Position numbers and translations under genes: made by a program. This document shows, piece after piece, positions 18,219-28,773 of a stretch of 64,000 nt of DNA. Each line of letters starts with the position of its first letter. Within the stretch, counting starts at the first letter, position 1. The stretch is from assembly GCA_003217035.1 (NCBI GenBank), contig QCHV01000002.1, forward strand, positions 47,539 through 111,538, in the 5' to 3' direction. The DNA is from Prochlorococcus sp. AG-402-G22. Lineage in GTDB: Bacteria > Cyanobacteriota > Cyanobacteriia > PCC-6307 > Cyanobiaceae. The notes below the pieces were generated by a model. That model was not told where the DNA came from. It searched no databases and worked only from the letters and a program-made list of their open reading frames with translations.

Positions 18219-18815
18219 CTGAACGGCTTTACAAGACCACTCGCGCGTCTGATCGATCAATTTGAACAACTTCCTGGGATTGGGCCAAGAACAGCGCAAA
18301 GACTGGCTCTGCATTTGTTGCGACAACCTGAGGAAAAAATAAAGGCTTTTGCTGACGCTCTTCTAAAAGCTCGTAACCAAGTTGGTCAATGTCAAAAATG
18401 TTTCCATCTAACCGCCGAAAAGGAATGTGAAATTTGTAAAAATAACAGTCGAGATAAAACTAAGATTTGTGTCGTTGCAGACTCTAGAGATCTACTCGCT
18501 CTTGAACGAACAAGAGAATATAAAGGTTCTTATCATGTTCTTGGAGGACTTATTTCTCCAATGGACGGGATCGGTCCAGAACTACTAAATGTTACCTCTC
18601 TAGTGGAAAGGGTCACAAAGGAAGGGAGCTTGGAAGTGATCCTTGCTCTTACACCAAGTGTCGAAGGAGATACGACCAGTCTTTATCTCGCCAAACTTCT
18701 AAAATCATTTGTTAAAGTAACAAGAATTGCTTATGGGCTCCCTGTTGGTAGTGAGCTTGAATACGCAGATGAAGTTACACTAGCTCGAGCCCTTGAAGGA
18801 AGAAGGGACATCTAG
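18219..18815 (+). CDS. recR: Recombination mediator RecR, probable CTG start
   Basis: The coding frame gives a full RecR: helix-hairpin-helix [17 protein letters not shown], a zinc finger [16 protein letters not shown], a Toprim domain ([32 protein letters not shown]) and the Walker-B-like C-terminus. RecR loads RecA at gaps together with RecF/RecO. The frame is open from a TAA at 18198, but before codon 33 of this call it contains no ATG, GTG or TTG; the first canonical start, TTG 18315, would delete the hairpin domain. I place the start at CTG 18219 (198 aa, normal family length), with CTG 18249 or ATC 18204 as alternatives. It is followed 15 bp later by lipA. Confidence 0.85.
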   Translation: MNGFTRPLARLIDQFEQLPGIGPRTAQRLALHLLRQPEEKIKAFADALLKARNQVGQCQKCFHLTAEKECEICKNNSRDKTKICVVADSRDLLALERTREYKGSYHVLGGLISPMDGIGPELLNVTSLVERVTKEGSLEVILALTPSVEGDTTSLYLAKLLKSFVKVTRIAYGLPVGSELEYADEVTLARALEGRRDI

Positions 18816-18830
18816 TAGTCATCCATACAA

Positions 18831-19751
18831 ATGCCTACAAAACATCGACAAACTAAATACAGCAAACTCCTGCCAGAACAACGTTTGCCAGACTGGGTAA
18901 AGTCCCCTATTGGATCAGCTTCTAAGCTTGAACGTGTACAAAAATTAATAAGGCAAAATAGATTACATACAATTTGCGAGGAAGGTCGTTGCCCAAACAG
19001 AAGTGAATGCTATGCAGCTGGTACTGCAACTTTTCTTCTTGGTGGCTCAATTTGCACAAGAAGCTGTGCCTTTTGTCAGGTAGAGAAAGGGCCACCGCCT
19101 AAGCATGTTGACAAGAATGAAGCCAAGCGCGTTGCAAAAGCTATCAAAGAACTAAACCTTAATTATGTAGTTTTAACTTCTGTCGCGAGAGATGACCTTC
19201 CAGACCACGGCGCAACCATTTTTACTAACACAATTTTTGAGATAAGAGAACTCATACCCCAAATCAATATTGAAGTTCTTACACCAGACTTCTGGGGTGG
19301 CTCTTCTATTGAGAGTCAGGCCATAAAAATGCAAAGGGAAAGACTATCAACGGTCCTTGAATCAAATCCTGTTTGCTTTAATCACAATCTTGAAACTGTT
19401 AAGCGACTACAAAAAGAAGTGCGCAGAGGAGCAACCTACAAACATTCTCTTTTATTATTGAAAACCGCCAATGAACTAGCTCCACAGATACCGACAAAGT
19501 CTGGATTAATGCTTGGGCTAGGTGAAGAATATGATGAAGTAATTGAAACCCTTAAAGATTTAAGAGAGGTTAATTGTCAACAAATTACACTTGGTCAATA
19601 TCTCCGTCCTTCTCTTGCCCACATACCTGTCCAGAAGTATTGGCATCCTTCTGAATTTGACCGCTTTGCTGAAATAGCAAATGATATAGGCTTCAGTAAA
19701 ATAAACAGTGGGCCTTTGGTTAGAAGTAGTTATCACGCAGAACGACCTTGA
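18831..19751 (+). CDS. lipA: Lipoyl synthase
   Basis: A 306-aa radical-SAM enzyme that inserts two sulfurs into protein-bound octanoyl groups to make lipoate for 2-oxoacid dehydrogenases and glycine cleavage H protein. The two iron-sulfur sites are visible: the auxiliary cluster ligands C49, C54 and C60 ([12 protein letters not shown]) and the radical-SAM C75, C79 and C82 (CTRSCAFC). The C-terminal RSSYHAE segment with the essential serine is present. It starts 15 bp after recR. Picocyanobacteria commonly carry two lipA copies; only this one is in the window. Confidence 0.97.
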   Translation: MPTKHRQTKYSKLLPEQRLPDWVKSPIGSASKLERVQKLIRQNRLHTICEEGRCPNRSECYAAGTATFLLGGSICTRSCAFCQVEKGPPPKHVDKNEAKRVAKAIKELNLNYVVLTSVARDDLPDHGATIFTNTIFEIRELIPQINIEVLTPDFWGGSSIESQAIKMQRERLSTVLESNPVCFNHNLETVKRLQKEVRRGATYKHSLLLLKTANELAPQIPTKSGLMLGLGEEYDEVIETLKDLREVNCQQITLGQYLRPSLAHIPVQKYWHPSEFDRFAEIANDIGFSKINSGPLVRSSYHAERP

Positions 19752-19764
19752 GTGAGCAAGATTT

Positions 19765-20274
19765 CTATTTAAGATTTAGCTCCCAAAGTTGACAACTTGT
19801 TTTATATACCTCTTCACAGCTGGCAATCATTAAACTGCCCGAGCCTCCCCAAATAATCCTAAGCGGCCAATCTAAAGGTGCAGAGCCAACATCTCTAACA
19901 TTTTTAAATCCACGCTTTTGAAAGTATCTTATAAGCTTCTTGTGTTGAAGGCTGTCGTCAAAAATAGCTAATAAGCGCGCATTTCTACAATTGGTTTCCT
20001 CTAAAGCCCAAGCCATGGTCGATGCCCAAATCAAATGACCAAGACCTTTAGGGGAGTCCTTCCTAACCTGCATGGTGTCTAATTGCAGCCCACTCCTCTG
20101 GTTATAAGCCCATGCTTTCATTTCACCTAGGATTTGAATTTTTTCTGGTGCTATGTACTTACCAACTGATAAACGAAGAGCCCACAAATTAAGGGGTCTT
20201 CTAACCTGTATTCTCAGCAACAAACCTTCAGCCGAAGCTTGTCTTTCTAAGTTAACCAAGCCATTCTCAATCAT
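19765..20274 (-). CDS. GNAT-like conserved cyanobacterial protein
   Basis: A 169-aa soluble protein. The middle (GLGHLIWASTMAWALEETNC followed by ARLLAIFDDSLQHKKLIRYF and QKRGFKNVRDV) has the layout of a GNAT acetyltransferase fold: a turn, a long helix, a strand, and a helix ending in a GF strand. The usual Q/R-x-x-G-x-G/A acetyl-CoA loop is imperfect (KDSPKGLGHL), so activity is uncertain. Its ATG overlaps the trhO stop by 4 bp (ATGA), showing translational coupling. No substrate can be assigned. Confidence 0.7.
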   Translation of the reverse strand: MIENGLVNLERQASAEGLLLRIQVRRPLNLWALRLSVGKYIAPEKIQILGEMKAWAYNQRSGLQLDTMQVRKDSPKGLGHLIWASTMAWALEETNCRNARLLAIFDDSLQHKKLIRYFQKRGFKNVRDVGSAPLDWPLRIIWGGSGSLMIASCEEVYKTSCQLWELNLK

Positions 20275-21233
20275 AAATTAGGCCAAATTGTATTGCCTGG
20301 TAGACGTGCAGACAGCATATCAATATGCTTTTGCCTTTCTGCGAAGCGTTCTCGGTCATCATCAGTAAAGGTATTGACACAATAATGACACTGAATACCA
20401 GGAACATAAGTTGATTCTTTTCGATCGGATGGTGATAACGGCATTCCACATGCATAGCAAAGACGATGAATACCTGGCGAAAGTTTGTGGTTCAGAGCAA
20501 CTCTTTGATCAAACACAAAACATTCTCCATTCCAGCGACTTTTACTCTCAGGGACTTCTTCTAGGTATCGTAAGATCCCTCCATGCAAATGATAAACATC
20601 AGAAAAACCATTATCCTTAAGTAAAGAAGTAGCCTTTTCGCAACGGATACCTCCTGTACAAAACATTGCAATTCTCTTTACAGGTTTATCCTCTATCAAC
20701 TTTCTTAAATTGTTATCTACCCACTTAGGAAATTCCCTAAAAGTATCTGTATGTGGATTAATAGCTCCATCAAAGGTTCCAATCCCAATCTCGTATTCAT
20801 TTCTTGTATCAATTAAGATTGTGTCAGGATCATCAATGAATTCATTCCAATCTAAAGGTTCAACATAGCTACCTCCAGACTTTATTGGATCAACTCCTTC
20901 AATACCCATTGTGACAATTTCATCTTTTCTTCGAGATTTAAAACGGCGAAATGCTTGCTTAGATGTCCAACTAAACTTTATTTCCAAAGGATTAGAAAGC
21001 CTAAGAGTATCAAGTTTATTAAGCAAAGTACGAACAGCCTCTTTTGAACCACATACTGTTCCATTAACACCCTCTGCGCCAACCAAAACAGTTCCTCTTA
21101 TTTCATAAGCCTCAGCAAGTGTAGCCAATTGAGATGGCAATGAAGAAGCCACCTCGTCATTCAATGGCGAAAAACTATAAAAAGCAGCTACTTGAAGTTG
21201 GTTGTAATCAGGATCATTAATAATCTTATTCAT
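20271..21233 (-). CDS. trhO: tRNA uridine(34) hydroxylase, rhodanese-like (TrhO/YceA family)
   Basis: A 320-aa member of the UPF0176 family. An N-terminal acylphosphatase-like domain ([17 protein letters not shown]) precedes a rhodanese domain with the catalytic-loop cysteine C192 ([11 protein letters not shown]) and a C-terminal Cys-rich section ([13 protein letters not shown]) that may bind zinc. TrhO performs the oxygen-dependent hydroxylation of U34 in certain tRNAs, the first step to methoxyuridine. The gene overlaps bioB by 8 bp upstream and the GNAT-like gene by 4 bp downstream, so it is within a tight operon. Confidence 0.92.
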   Translation of the reverse strand: MNKIINDPDYNQLQVAAFYSFSPLNDEVASSLPSQLATLAEAYEIRGTVLVGAEGVNGTVCGSKEAVRTLLNKLDTLRLSNPLEIKFSWTSKQAFRRFKSRRKDEIVTMGIEGVDPIKSGGSYVEPLDWNEFIDDPDTILIDTRNEYEIGIGTFDGAINPHTDTFREFPKWVDNNLRKLIEDKPVKRIAMFCTGGIRCEKATSLLKDNGFSDVYHLHGGILRYLEEVPESKSRWNGECFVFDQRVALNHKLSPGIHRLCYACGMPLSPSDRKESTYVPGIQCHYCVNTFTDDDRERFAERQKHIDMLSARLPGNTIWPNL

Positions 21234-22221
21234 GAAACTTGTGATTAACCTGTAAACCTGCCTTCGCTAAAAGTTCTCTATCAGATTTAACCTCTGGATT
21301 ACTTGTTGTAAGAAGAGTGTCACCATAAAAGATTGAATCTGCACCGGCGAGAAAACACAACACTTGTGCCTCTTCACCAAGTTGTTCACGGCCAGCACTA
21401 AGTCGTACACGACTAAAAGGCATAAGAATTCTTGCTGCAGCAACCATTCTGACCATTTCCAGAGGATCTACCGAGGGCATATCTTCTAGAGGTGTTCCTT
21501 CTACAGCAACCAAAGCGTTTATAGGGACACTCTCAGGATGAGGATCCATATTGGCCAAAACCTTAAGCATTGAAGCCCTATCAGTTACGGATTCACCCAA
21601 ACCAATAATGCCTCCAGTGCAAAGTGTTATGCCTGCTGATCTCGCTTTTTCAAGAGTTTCTAAGCGTTCCTGATAAGTCCGAGTCGAAATAATTGAATCA
21701 TAATTTTCTGGGCTTGTATCAAGATTATGGTTATAAGCTGTCAAGCCAGCCTCAGCAAGTTGACTGGCCTGATTATCTGTAAGCATTCCAGCAGTAACAC
21801 ATGCCTCCATACCCAATCTTCTTACTCCTCTAACCATTTGAAGCATTGATTCAAATGGTTTTCCATCACGAATTTCACGCCAGGCCCAACCCATGCAAAA
21901 TCTATCAGCACCTGCCTCTTTTGCTACTTTCGCTTTTTGCAAAACTTCCTGAACAGCTAAATCAGAAAAATTTGTTATATCACTACTGTTATGTATTGAT
22001 TGAGAGCAATAAGAACAGTCCTCTTCACAACCACCTGTTTTTACGCTTAAAAGAGATGCAAGCTGAACTTTGTATCCAGGATTGGCTTGTCTATGAACAG
22101 TTTGTGCTTCCCAAAGAAGATCCATTAAAGATTTTTCTAACAAAAACTGGATTTCAGAAAGTGTCCAGTCGTGTCGCGTTTCTACTGTTTTAGATGTAGG
22201 TCCAGGCTTGAGCAAAGTCAT
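21226..22221 (-). CDS. bioB: Biotin synthase
   Basis: A 331-aa radical-SAM enzyme that inserts sulfur into dethiobiotin. The [4Fe-4S] ligands are C65, C69 and C72 in [12 protein letters not shown]. Other family marks are [25 protein letters not shown] and the C-terminal [27 protein letters not shown] region (here kept in parts). It has the usual length. It lies 9 bp after uppS and overlaps trhO by 8 bp. None of the other biotin genes is in this window. Confidence 0.97.
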   Translation of the reverse strand: MTLLKPGPTSKTVETRHDWTLSEIQFLLEKSLMDLLWEAQTVHRQANPGYKVQLASLLSVKTGGCEEDCSYCSQSIHNSSDITNFSDLAVQEVLQKAKVAKEAGADRFCMGWAWREIRDGKPFESMLQMVRGVRRLGMEACVTAGMLTDNQASQLAEAGLTAYNHNLDTSPENYDSIISTRTYQERLETLEKARSAGITLCTGGIIGLGESVTDRASMLKVLANMDPHPESVPINALVAVEGTPLEDMPSVDPLEMVRMVAAARILMPFSRVRLSAGREQLGEEAQVLCFLAGADSIFYGDTLLTTSNPEVKSDRELLAKAGLQVNHKFHE

Positions 22222-22230
22222 AAATTTTAT

Positions 22231-23031
22231 TCAAGTATTAGCGTTAGCCGAACCAATTTGTTCTAAACCTCCAAATCTACGTCGGCGTGATTGATAATCT
22301 AGAAGTGCTTGAAATAAAGAGTCCTTATCAAAATCTGGCCATAAGGTCTCTGTAACATGTATCTCTGCATAAGCTAATTGCCATAGCAAAAAATTACTCA
22401 ACCGCCTTTCCCCACTTGTTCGAATAAGGAGATCTGGATCCACATCATTAGCTGTTAACAATTCAGCAGAAAAAACATTCTCATCAATTAAAGAAGGGTC
22501 TAAGTCTCCAGAAATGGATCTCTCTGCAAGCCTTTTTGCTACTTTTACTAATTCCCTTCTTCCACCATAATTAGTACAAACATTGAAATGTATACCAGTA
22601 TTATTTGCAGTTAATTTAGTTGCATCATTAATCAAGTCCTGCAATTTCGAGGGCAATTGATCTAGATCCCCAAGAAACTTAATTCTGACTTTTTGCATTT
22701 GCAAGGCTTCAAGTTCTCTCTTAAGAACACGCTGAAATAAAGTCATTAAGAAACTAACCTCTTCACCTGGCCTAGACCAATTTTCTGTTGAGAAGGCGTA
22801 AACAGTTAGAGCTCCTACGCCCCAATCACTACATAACCTTAATGTGGTCTTTAAAGCATCTACTCCTGCAATATGTCCCCTGGCACGGGTTAAACCTCTT
22901 GCCTTAGCCCAACGACCATTACCATCCATTATTACAGCTATATGCTCAGGAATTCTCAAAGGATCTAGCTCTTCTGGCAATGAAGAAGCAAGATACTTTT
23001 TGTCAGAAGTAATCGACGAAAAATTCGTCAT
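22231..23031 (-). CDS. uppS: Isoprenyl (undecaprenyl) diphosphate synthase
   Basis: A 266-aa cis-prenyltransferase. The diphosphate-binding motif with catalytic Asp is [14 protein letters not shown] (D36), and [11 protein letters not shown], the NYGGRRELV segment and [20 protein letters not shown] are all present. It lengthens farnesyl diphosphate with IPP to the C55 carrier of peptidoglycan and O-antigen units. Its start overlaps the end of cdaA by 4 bp (ATGA) and bioB follows after 9 bp. Dehydrodolichyl-type products cannot be excluded, but bacterial context favours undecaprenyl. Confidence 0.95.
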   Translation of the reverse strand: MTNFSSITSDKKYLASSLPEELDPLRIPEHIAVIMDGNGRWAKARGLTRARGHIAGVDALKTTLRLCSDWGVGALTVYAFSTENWSRPGEEVSFLMTLFQRVLKRELEALQMQKVRIKFLGDLDQLPSKLQDLINDATKLTANNTGIHFNVCTNYGGRRELVKVAKRLAERSISGDLDPSLIDENVFSAELLTANDVDPDLLIRTSGERRLSNFLLWQLAYAEIHVTETLWPDFDKDSLFQALLDYQSRRRRFGGLEQIGSANANT

Positions 23032-23930
23032 TGCAAATTCTCCTTGTTGTGAGTCGAAGAAGAAATACCTTTCTGAGGCCTTGGGTTCCCATCAAGGCTA
23101 TTAGATGATTCAGAAATACTTAAATTACTTGAAGAGACCTTAGGCATTACTTTACTTGCTGGAGGGCTCAAAAATTCTTTTAGAAGATCTAACAACCTAC
23201 TACTAGTTATGGGCCTTTCTAATCTGCCTTGATTGGCCAAGGACAAAGTACCACTTTCCTCAGATACAACTACACATATACACCTATCAAATCTCTCTGT
23301 TATTCCAAGAGCAGCCAAATGCCTTGTCCCATATCGACTAATAGTTTGTCTTGAAAGAGGCAGAATAACTCCTGCCGAAACAATCCTATTTCCTTTGACT
23401 AGGACTGCTCCATCATGTAGAGGAGTATCAGCAGCAAAAAGGTTAAGCAACAGCTCTGATGAGACCTGAGCATCTATTGGTACGCCTGGGTAAAGAAAAT
23501 CCTCTGGGCGCAAATCACTTCCCATGTCAAGGACAATTAGTGCCCCGCGACGGTTTTGAGAAAGCCTTCCTGCAGCATCAGTTAGAAAAGAAACAGTATT
23601 AGTACTAGCTTGAAATTCTTTTTGAGGATTACCTAATAAAACTGCAAGCCTGCCTGTACCCAACAATTCCATGAGTCTACGCAGCTCACCTTGCCATAAG
23701 ATTGCTAAGGACAAGGAACATACAAGCACTAAACCATCAAAGAGTTTGGATGTTATAGGAAGATTTGCAAAACGATTTACAAACCAAGCCAAAGAGACAA
23801 GAAATAAATACCCCCTCAGCAGCCAAAGAGTTCTGGGCTCATTAACCCTTGAAAAAAGCAAGATTCCAAGTGCTGACGCAAACAGTATGTCGAGCAAAAA
23901 GCGCAAATTTATGAGCCAGCCAAAGTTCAA
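23028..23930 (-). CDS. cdaA: Membrane diadenylate cyclase (c-di-AMP synthase)
   Basis: A 300-aa CdaA-type protein: three N-terminal membrane segments (about residues 9-25, 36-52 and 63-80) followed by a DisA_N/DAC domain. The catalytic motifs D173-G-A and G201-T-R-H are intact, so it should make cyclic di-AMP from ATP. c-di-AMP controls potassium and osmolyte transport in bacteria, and in cyanobacteria has been tied to night survival. The only usable start is a TTG at 23930, as an in-frame stop precedes it closely. It lies between lysA (28 bp) and uppS (4-bp overlap), so it is in a cell-wall-related operon. The last 50 residues are low-complexity and Ser-rich. Confidence 0.93.
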   Translation of the reverse strand: MNFGWLINLRFLLDILFASALGILLFSRVNEPRTLWLLRGYLFLVSLAWFVNRFANLPITSKLFDGLVLVCSLSLAILWQGELRRLMELLGTGRLAVLLGNPQKEFQASTNTVSFLTDAAGRLSQNRRGALIVLDMGSDLRPEDFLYPGVPIDAQVSSELLLNLFAADTPLHDGAVLVKGNRIVSAGVILPLSRQTISRYGTRHLAALGITERFDRCICVVVSEESGTLSLANQGRLERPITSSRLLDLLKEFLSPPASKVMPKVSSSNLSISESSNSLDGNPRPQKGISSSTHNKENLQ

Positions 23931-23958
23931 TCCTTTAACCCAGTTTTCTCAAATTTAC

Positions 23959-25326
23959 CTATCCTTTTGCAATAAAGCGATCCGGTAGCAGGTCATATCG
24001 CAATAGATCTTCAGGCAATTCTCTTAATTGCATCATTTTTGACTCCCCATTAGCCACAATTACTGAAGCAGGTCTAGGGATTCTGTTGTAATTAGAACTC
24101 ATTGAAAGGTTATAAGCTCCTGTCGCAAATACGCTCAAAACATCTCCACTTGATGAGGAAGGTAAATGAACATTTTTCAAAAGAATATCTCCAGATTCGC
24201 AATGCTTACCTGCAATAGTTACAACCTCATCACTTTTAGCCAAGGGTCTATCAACCAAGCATGCTGTGTAATTTGATTGATACGTTATGGGTCTTGGATT
24301 ATCACTCATTCCTCCATCAACAGAAATATAGGTTTTACCATTAGGGATATCTTTACGAGAGCCAATTTTATAAAGAGTTAGCCCAGCAGAAGCAATAATA
24401 GATCTTCCAGGTTCACATAGAAGCCTTGGCAAGGAAAGATTTTTCTTCGAACAAGCGTCGGATATAGATTTAGCTACAGTTTTTACCCAGTCTTGTATAG
24501 AAGGAGGGTCATCAGATGAAACATATTTAATACCAAGGCCTCCACCAACATTTAAATCATTGATAGGAAAACCTATATCTCGTCCTTTTTTAAGAACATC
24601 GGTCATAATATCTGCCAAGTCAATATGAGGTGTTAATTCAAAAATTTGTGATCCTATATGTGCATGAAGACCTAATACATTAGCAAAGCTCACATCTTTA
24701 AGCTGGTTAAAAACCTTGATAAGTTCCTTTGGGTCAAATCCAAATTTACTATCAAGATGACCAGTTCTTATATATTCATGAGTATGGCATTCTATACCTG
24801 GTGTAAATCGAAGCATTACTTTTGCAGGCTGATCATTCTCCTTTATAATTTTTCTTAAAAGATCAATATCATGTTGATTATCTAAAATAATAGTGGCTTT
24901 ATTTTTATAAGCCAATTCCAACTCATTAATCGACTTGTTATTTCCATGTAGAACAATTTTCTCTCCTGGAATTCCACTACGTAAAGCAGTAAGCAGCTCA
25001 CCTTCAGATACAACATCTATTCCAAAACCCTCCGAAGCAACAAGATTACTTATACAAAGTGAACTATTAGCTTTAGACGCATATAAAACTAATGACTCAC
25101 CTGGATAGAATTTTCTAAAAGACTCCCTGTAAGCCTCGCATGACCGCCTAATTGTCGTCTCATCTAAAACATAAAGAGGGGTTCCATATTGCTCAGCAAG
25201 CTCACTTAGCAAACAACCACCAACCTTTAATCTGCCTAGATGATCCAACTCAGTAGTGATAGGAGTTATGTTTCGGTTAGGACTGGCTAGGTTTTGATTG
25301 ATCTCAAAGGATCTCGATTTAGACAT
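23959..25326 (-). CDS. lysA: Diaminopimelate decarboxylase
   Basis: A 455-aa PLP enzyme (alanine-racemase fold) that makes L-lysine from meso-diaminopimelate. The PLP lysine is K85 in YASKANSS. Further marks are HGNNKS, HAHIGSQI, the GGGLGIKY phosphate loop, EPGRSI, and the CESGDIL motif containing the active-site Cys from the partner subunit. The length is normal. It is the first gene of the minus-strand run that continues into cdaA and uppS. Diaminopimelate is also a peptidoglycan residue, so this step sits at a wall/lysine branch point. Confidence 0.97.
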   Translation of the reverse strand: MSKSRSFEINQNLASPNRNITPITTELDHLGRLKVGGCLLSELAEQYGTPLYVLDETTIRRSCEAYRESFRKFYPGESLVLYASKANSSLCISNLVASEGFGIDVVSEGELLTALRSGIPGEKIVLHGNNKSINELELAYKNKATIILDNQHDIDLLRKIIKENDQPAKVMLRFTPGIECHTHEYIRTGHLDSKFGFDPKELIKVFNQLKDVSFANVLGLHAHIGSQIFELTPHIDLADIMTDVLKKGRDIGFPINDLNVGGGLGIKYVSSDDPPSIQDWVKTVAKSISDACSKKNLSLPRLLCEPGRSIIASAGLTLYKIGSRKDIPNGKTYISVDGGMSDNPRPITYQSNYTACLVDRPLAKSDEVVTIAGKHCESGDILLKNVHLPSSSSGDVLSVFATGAYNLSMSSNYNRIPRPASVIVANGESKMMQLRELPEDLLRYDLLPDRFIAKG

Positions 25327-25430
25327 GGCAAGATGATAAAAGATGTCTTGATTTAGACTTAAATATTTAACCCACTATTTAAATTTAATCATGAGCGTAA
25401 AAAAGACCCATAAAAACTGGTTCCCAAAAT

Positions 25431-25865
25431 ATGAGAAAGGTAATTAAATTAGGAACAAAAGATATAAAAGGTTGTTTATATATTAACGATGTAGCACTTA
25501 ATGGCTTGTGGACAAAAGAACAATGGGAAAAAGAAATGGAGGAACCAAACCGTTCTTGTTATGGAATCTTGACAGGCAAAGAACTACTAGCATTTGCTTG
25601 TGGGTCGATAATAGTAGACCAACTCGACATCACAGCTATAGGTGTAGATCCCAGGCACAGAAGACTTGGATATGGCACACAAGTTATTACAAAATTGATA
25701 GAAGAAGCAAAAGCAATAGGTGTCACAAATGCAACACTTGAAGTCAACGAAAAGAATTTCATCGCAAAACTATTTTATGAATCACTCGGTTTCTCTAGAG
25801 TTGGTTATAGAGAAAAGTACTACAAAGATCTTTCTAATGCTTCTATTTATACACTTCCCTTGTGA
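25431..25865 (+). CDS. rimI: Ribosomal-protein alanine N-acetyltransferase-like GNAT (RimI)
   Basis: A 144-aa single-domain GNAT enzyme. The acetyl-CoA loop is DPRHRRLGYGTQVI (R-x-x-G-x-G), and the later LEVNEKNFIAKLFYESLGFSRVGYREKYY matches RimI-like acetyltransferases, with the conserved N near the loop and Y in the last helix. RimI acetylates the N-terminus of ribosomal protein bS18 in E. coli; related enzymes can have wider targets, so substrate is inferred. It is divergent from lysA, with ATG at 25431, and 204 bp separate it from clpC. Confidence 0.87.
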   Translation: MRKVIKLGTKDIKGCLYINDVALNGLWTKEQWEKEMEEPNRSCYGILTGKELLAFACGSIIVDQLDITAIGVDPRHRRLGYGTQVITKLIEEAKAIGVTNATLEVNEKNFIAKLFYESLGFSRVGYREKYYKDLSNASIYTLPL

Positions 25866-26069
25866 AATTCCTTTAATGAGATATATAGATTTTATCGCTT
25901 TAGAATGGCCAGTAACTAAATATTTTTCATTAATAAAATCATCTTAAAAAGTTTTCAAAGCGTGATTTGAAGCCAAAACAGACAAAAATTACGGTATCCC
26001 GAAGGCTAAAGAAAATCACATTCCCTTCTTAATCCTGATAAGTTGGAGAGAAGCATACTGGCCTAGCAA

Positions 26070-28646
26070 ATGTTCGAGAGGTTTACCGAAAAGGCCATCA
26101 AGGTGATAATGCTTGCTCAAGAGGAAGCACGTCGTCTTGGCCACAATTTTGTTGGAACCGAGCAAATCCTTCTAGGTCTAATAGGGGAAGGGACTGGAGT
26201 TGCTGCAAAAGTCTTAAAATCAATGGGAGTAAATCTTAAGGATTCAAGAGTTGAAGTAGAAAAAATAATTGGTCGCGGGTCAGGATTTGTAGCTGTTGAA
26301 ATCCCTTTTACGCCTAGGGCCAAAAGAGTATTAGAACTTTCACTAGAAGAAGCACGTCAACTCGGGCACAATTACATAGGGACCGAACATCTGCTACTAG
26401 GCTTAATCAGAGAAGGAGAAGGAGTAGCCGCAAGAGTACTAGAAAACTTGGGCGTAGATTTGTCGAAAGTAAGGACTCAAGTGATAAGAATGCTTGGTGA
26501 GACTGCAGAAGTTGCCTCTGGTGGTGGAGGAAGCAGTAAAAGCTCTTTAAAGACAGCAACTCTTGATGAATTTGGAACTAATTTAACCAAACTAGCTAGT
26601 GAATCAAAATTAGATCCAGTTGTAGGTCGTCACGATGAAATAGACAGAGTGATTCAAATCTTAGGCAGAAGAACAAAAAACAATCCTGTCCTAATTGGAG
26701 AGCCAGGCGTTGGTAAAACTGCAATCGCAGAAGGACTTGCTCAACGCATTCAACAAGGTGATATTCCTGACATACTAGAAGAAAAGAGAGTTCTGACATT
26801 AGATATTGGCCTCCTAGTTGCAGGTACTAAGTACAGAGGAGAATTTGAAGAGAGGCTAAAGAAAATAATGGAGGAGATTAAATCTGCTGGAAATGTAATT
26901 CTTGTAATTGACGAAGTACATACGCTTATTGGAGCAGGAGCTGCAGAAGGAGCAATAGATGCCGCAAACATACTTAAACCAGCTTTAGCAAGAGGAGAGC
27001 TCCAATGCATTGGAGCTACAACCTTAGATGAATACAGAAAACACATTGAAAGAGATGCAGCCCTAGAAAGAAGGTTCCAGCCAGTAATGATTGGAGAGCC
27101 CTCTATAGAAGACACAATTGAAATTCTTAGAGGCTTAAGAGAGAGATATGAGCAACATCATCGGTTGAAAATTACTGATCAAGCCCTAGAAGCTGCAGCA
27201 AATCTTGGAGATAGATACATCTCAGATAGATTCCTTCCTGACAAAGCAATTGATCTTATAGACGAGGCCGGAAGCAGGGTTAGACTTTTAAACTCAAAAT
27301 TGCCTCCAGAAGCTAAAGAAATTGACAAAGAGTTACGCCTAGTTCAAAAAGAAAAGGAAGAAGCAGTAAGAGACCAAAACTTTACTCAAGCTGGAGAGTT
27401 AAGAGAAAAGGAAGTGGAATTAAGAGACAAAATAAGATCTATACTTGATAGCAATAAAGAAAAGATTGAGGACACTGAAAAGGCAAGAGATAGCGCTCCT
27501 AATAAAGACAATCAATCCTTAAAAGATGAGAAAAAAGAATCAGAGAAAAGCCTTGAAGGAATAAGCAGGTCACCTTTAGTTAATGAAGAAGACATTGCGC
27601 ACATTGTCGCCTCATGGACTGGAGTCCCAGTTCAGAAATTGACAGAAAGTGAATCAGTAAAACTTCTAAATATGGAAGATACCCTCCATCAAAGGTTAAT
27701 AGGTCAAGACGAGGCGGTAAGAGCCGTTTCCAAAGCTATCAGAAGAGCAAGAGTTGGCCTTAAAAATCCAAATAGGCCTATAGCTAGTTTTATTTTCTCT
27801 GGGCCTACTGGTGTAGGCAAAACAGAGTTAACTAAAGCTTTGGCAGCTTATTTCTTCGGTAGTGAAGAAGCAATGATTCGCTTAGATATGTCAGAATTTA
27901 TGGAACGGCATACAGTTAGCAAGCTGATTGGCTCGCCTCCAGGATATGTAGGATTTAATGAAGGGGGGCAACTCACAGAAGCAGTTAGAAGGAGACCCTA
28001 CACAGTCGTTCTCTTTGATGAAATTGAAAAATCACACCCAGATGTTTTCAATCTTCTTCTTCAATTGTTAGAAGAAGGTCGATTAACTGATTCAAAAGGT
28101 AGAACTGTAGATTTTAAAAATACGTTAATAATAATGACATCAAATATTGGGTCAAAGGTTATTGAGAAAGGAGGTGGAGGGCTAGGGTTTGAGTTCTCAG
28201 GTGAGAATATTGAAGATAGTCAATACAATAGAATAAAGTCTCTTGTAAATGAAGAGCTAAAGCAATACTTTAGACCTGAATTTCTAAATAGACTTGATGA
28301 AATAATAGTATTCCGTCAACTTTCTAGAGATGAAGTAAAAGATATTGCAGAGATAATGTTAAAAGAAGTATTTGCTAGAATAAAAGACAAAGGTATCGCT
28401 TTAAGTGTTTCTGATTCCTTCAAAGAAAGACTAGTAGAAGAAGGTTACAATCCATCTTATGGAGCAAGACCGTTAAGAAGGGCGGTAATGAGGCTTTTAG
28501 AAGATAGTCTTGCAGAAGAAGTACTCTCAGGAAGGATTAAAGACGGAGATAGAGCAGAAGTAGATATTGACGAAAACAAAAAAGTAGTAGTAAGAATACT
28601 AAAGAAAGATCAAAGTAATCTAGAACTTGCTGGAGCCAGTGTATAA
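26070..28646 (+). CDS. clpC: ATP-dependent Clp protease ATP-binding subunit ClpC
   Basis: An 858-aa Hsp100 AAA+ unfoldase. Two Clp_N repeats occupy about residues 1-145 ([20 protein letters not shown] is the classic ClpC start). The first AAA+ domain has Walker A GEPGVGKT (about 210) and the second GPTGVGKT (about 578). A middle UVR-type coiled region lies near residues 425-460, and the [10 protein letters not shown]-terminal segment is present. It feeds substrates to ClpP-type proteases and is essential in cyanobacteria. The interdomain stretch at about 465-500 is unusually Lys/Glu/Asp-rich. The 204-bp leader before ATG 26070 shows no clear operator to me. Confidence 0.97.
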   Translation: MFERFTEKAIKVIMLAQEEARRLGHNFVGTEQILLGLIGEGTGVAAKVLKSMGVNLKDSRVEVEKIIGRGSGFVAVEIPFTPRAKRVLELSLEEARQLGHNYIGTEHLLLGLIREGEGVAARVLENLGVDLSKVRTQVIRMLGETAEVASGGGGSSKSSLKTATLDEFGTNLTKLASESKLDPVVGRHDEIDRVIQILGRRTKNNPVLIGEPGVGKTAIAEGLAQRIQQGDIPDILEEKRVLTLDIGLLVAGTKYRGEFEERLKKIMEEIKSAGNVILVIDEVHTLIGAGAAEGAIDAANILKPALARGELQCIGATTLDEYRKHIERDAALERRFQPVMIGEPSIEDTIEILRGLRERYEQHHRLKITDQALEAAANLGDRYISDRFLPDKAIDLIDEAGSRVRLLNSKLPPEAKEIDKELRLVQKEKEEAVRDQNFTQAGELREKEVELRDKIRSILDSNKEKIEDTEKARDSAPNKDNQSLKDEKKESEKSLEGISRSPLVNEEDIAHIVASWTGVPVQKLTESESVKLLNMEDTLHQRLIGQDEAVRAVSKAIRRARVGLKNPNRPIASFIFSGPTGVGKTELTKALAAYFFGSEEAMIRLDMSEFMERHTVSKLIGSPPGYVGFNEGGQLTEAVRRRPYTVVLFDEIEKSHPDVFNLLLQLLEEGRLTDSKGRTVDFKNTLIIMTSNIGSKVIEKGGGGLGFEFSGENIEDSQYNRIKSLVNEELKQYFRPEFLNRLDEIIVFRQLSRDEVKDIAEIMLKEVFARIKDKGIALSVSDSFKERLVEEGYNPSYGARPLRRAVMRLLEDSLAEEVLSGRIKDGDRAEVDIDENKKVVVRILKKDQSNLELAGASV

Positions 28647-28773
28647 AAGCAGAAATACTTTTAACAAGGCTAAAAAAGATTATATATAGATACCAAACCT
28701 ATTTTTACAACCAAATCCCTGATAGATAACTTAAAAATTCATCTAATTAATAGTCATAATATGATTAACTAAA

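Noticed and set aside
21846..22193. 115-codon frame opposite bioB
   Set aside because: It lies fully within the biotin synthase gene on the other strand, with no signal of its own; it is a shadow frame.
25876..25947. 23-codon frame after rimI
   Set aside because: Too short, no ribosome-binding site and no recognisable pattern.
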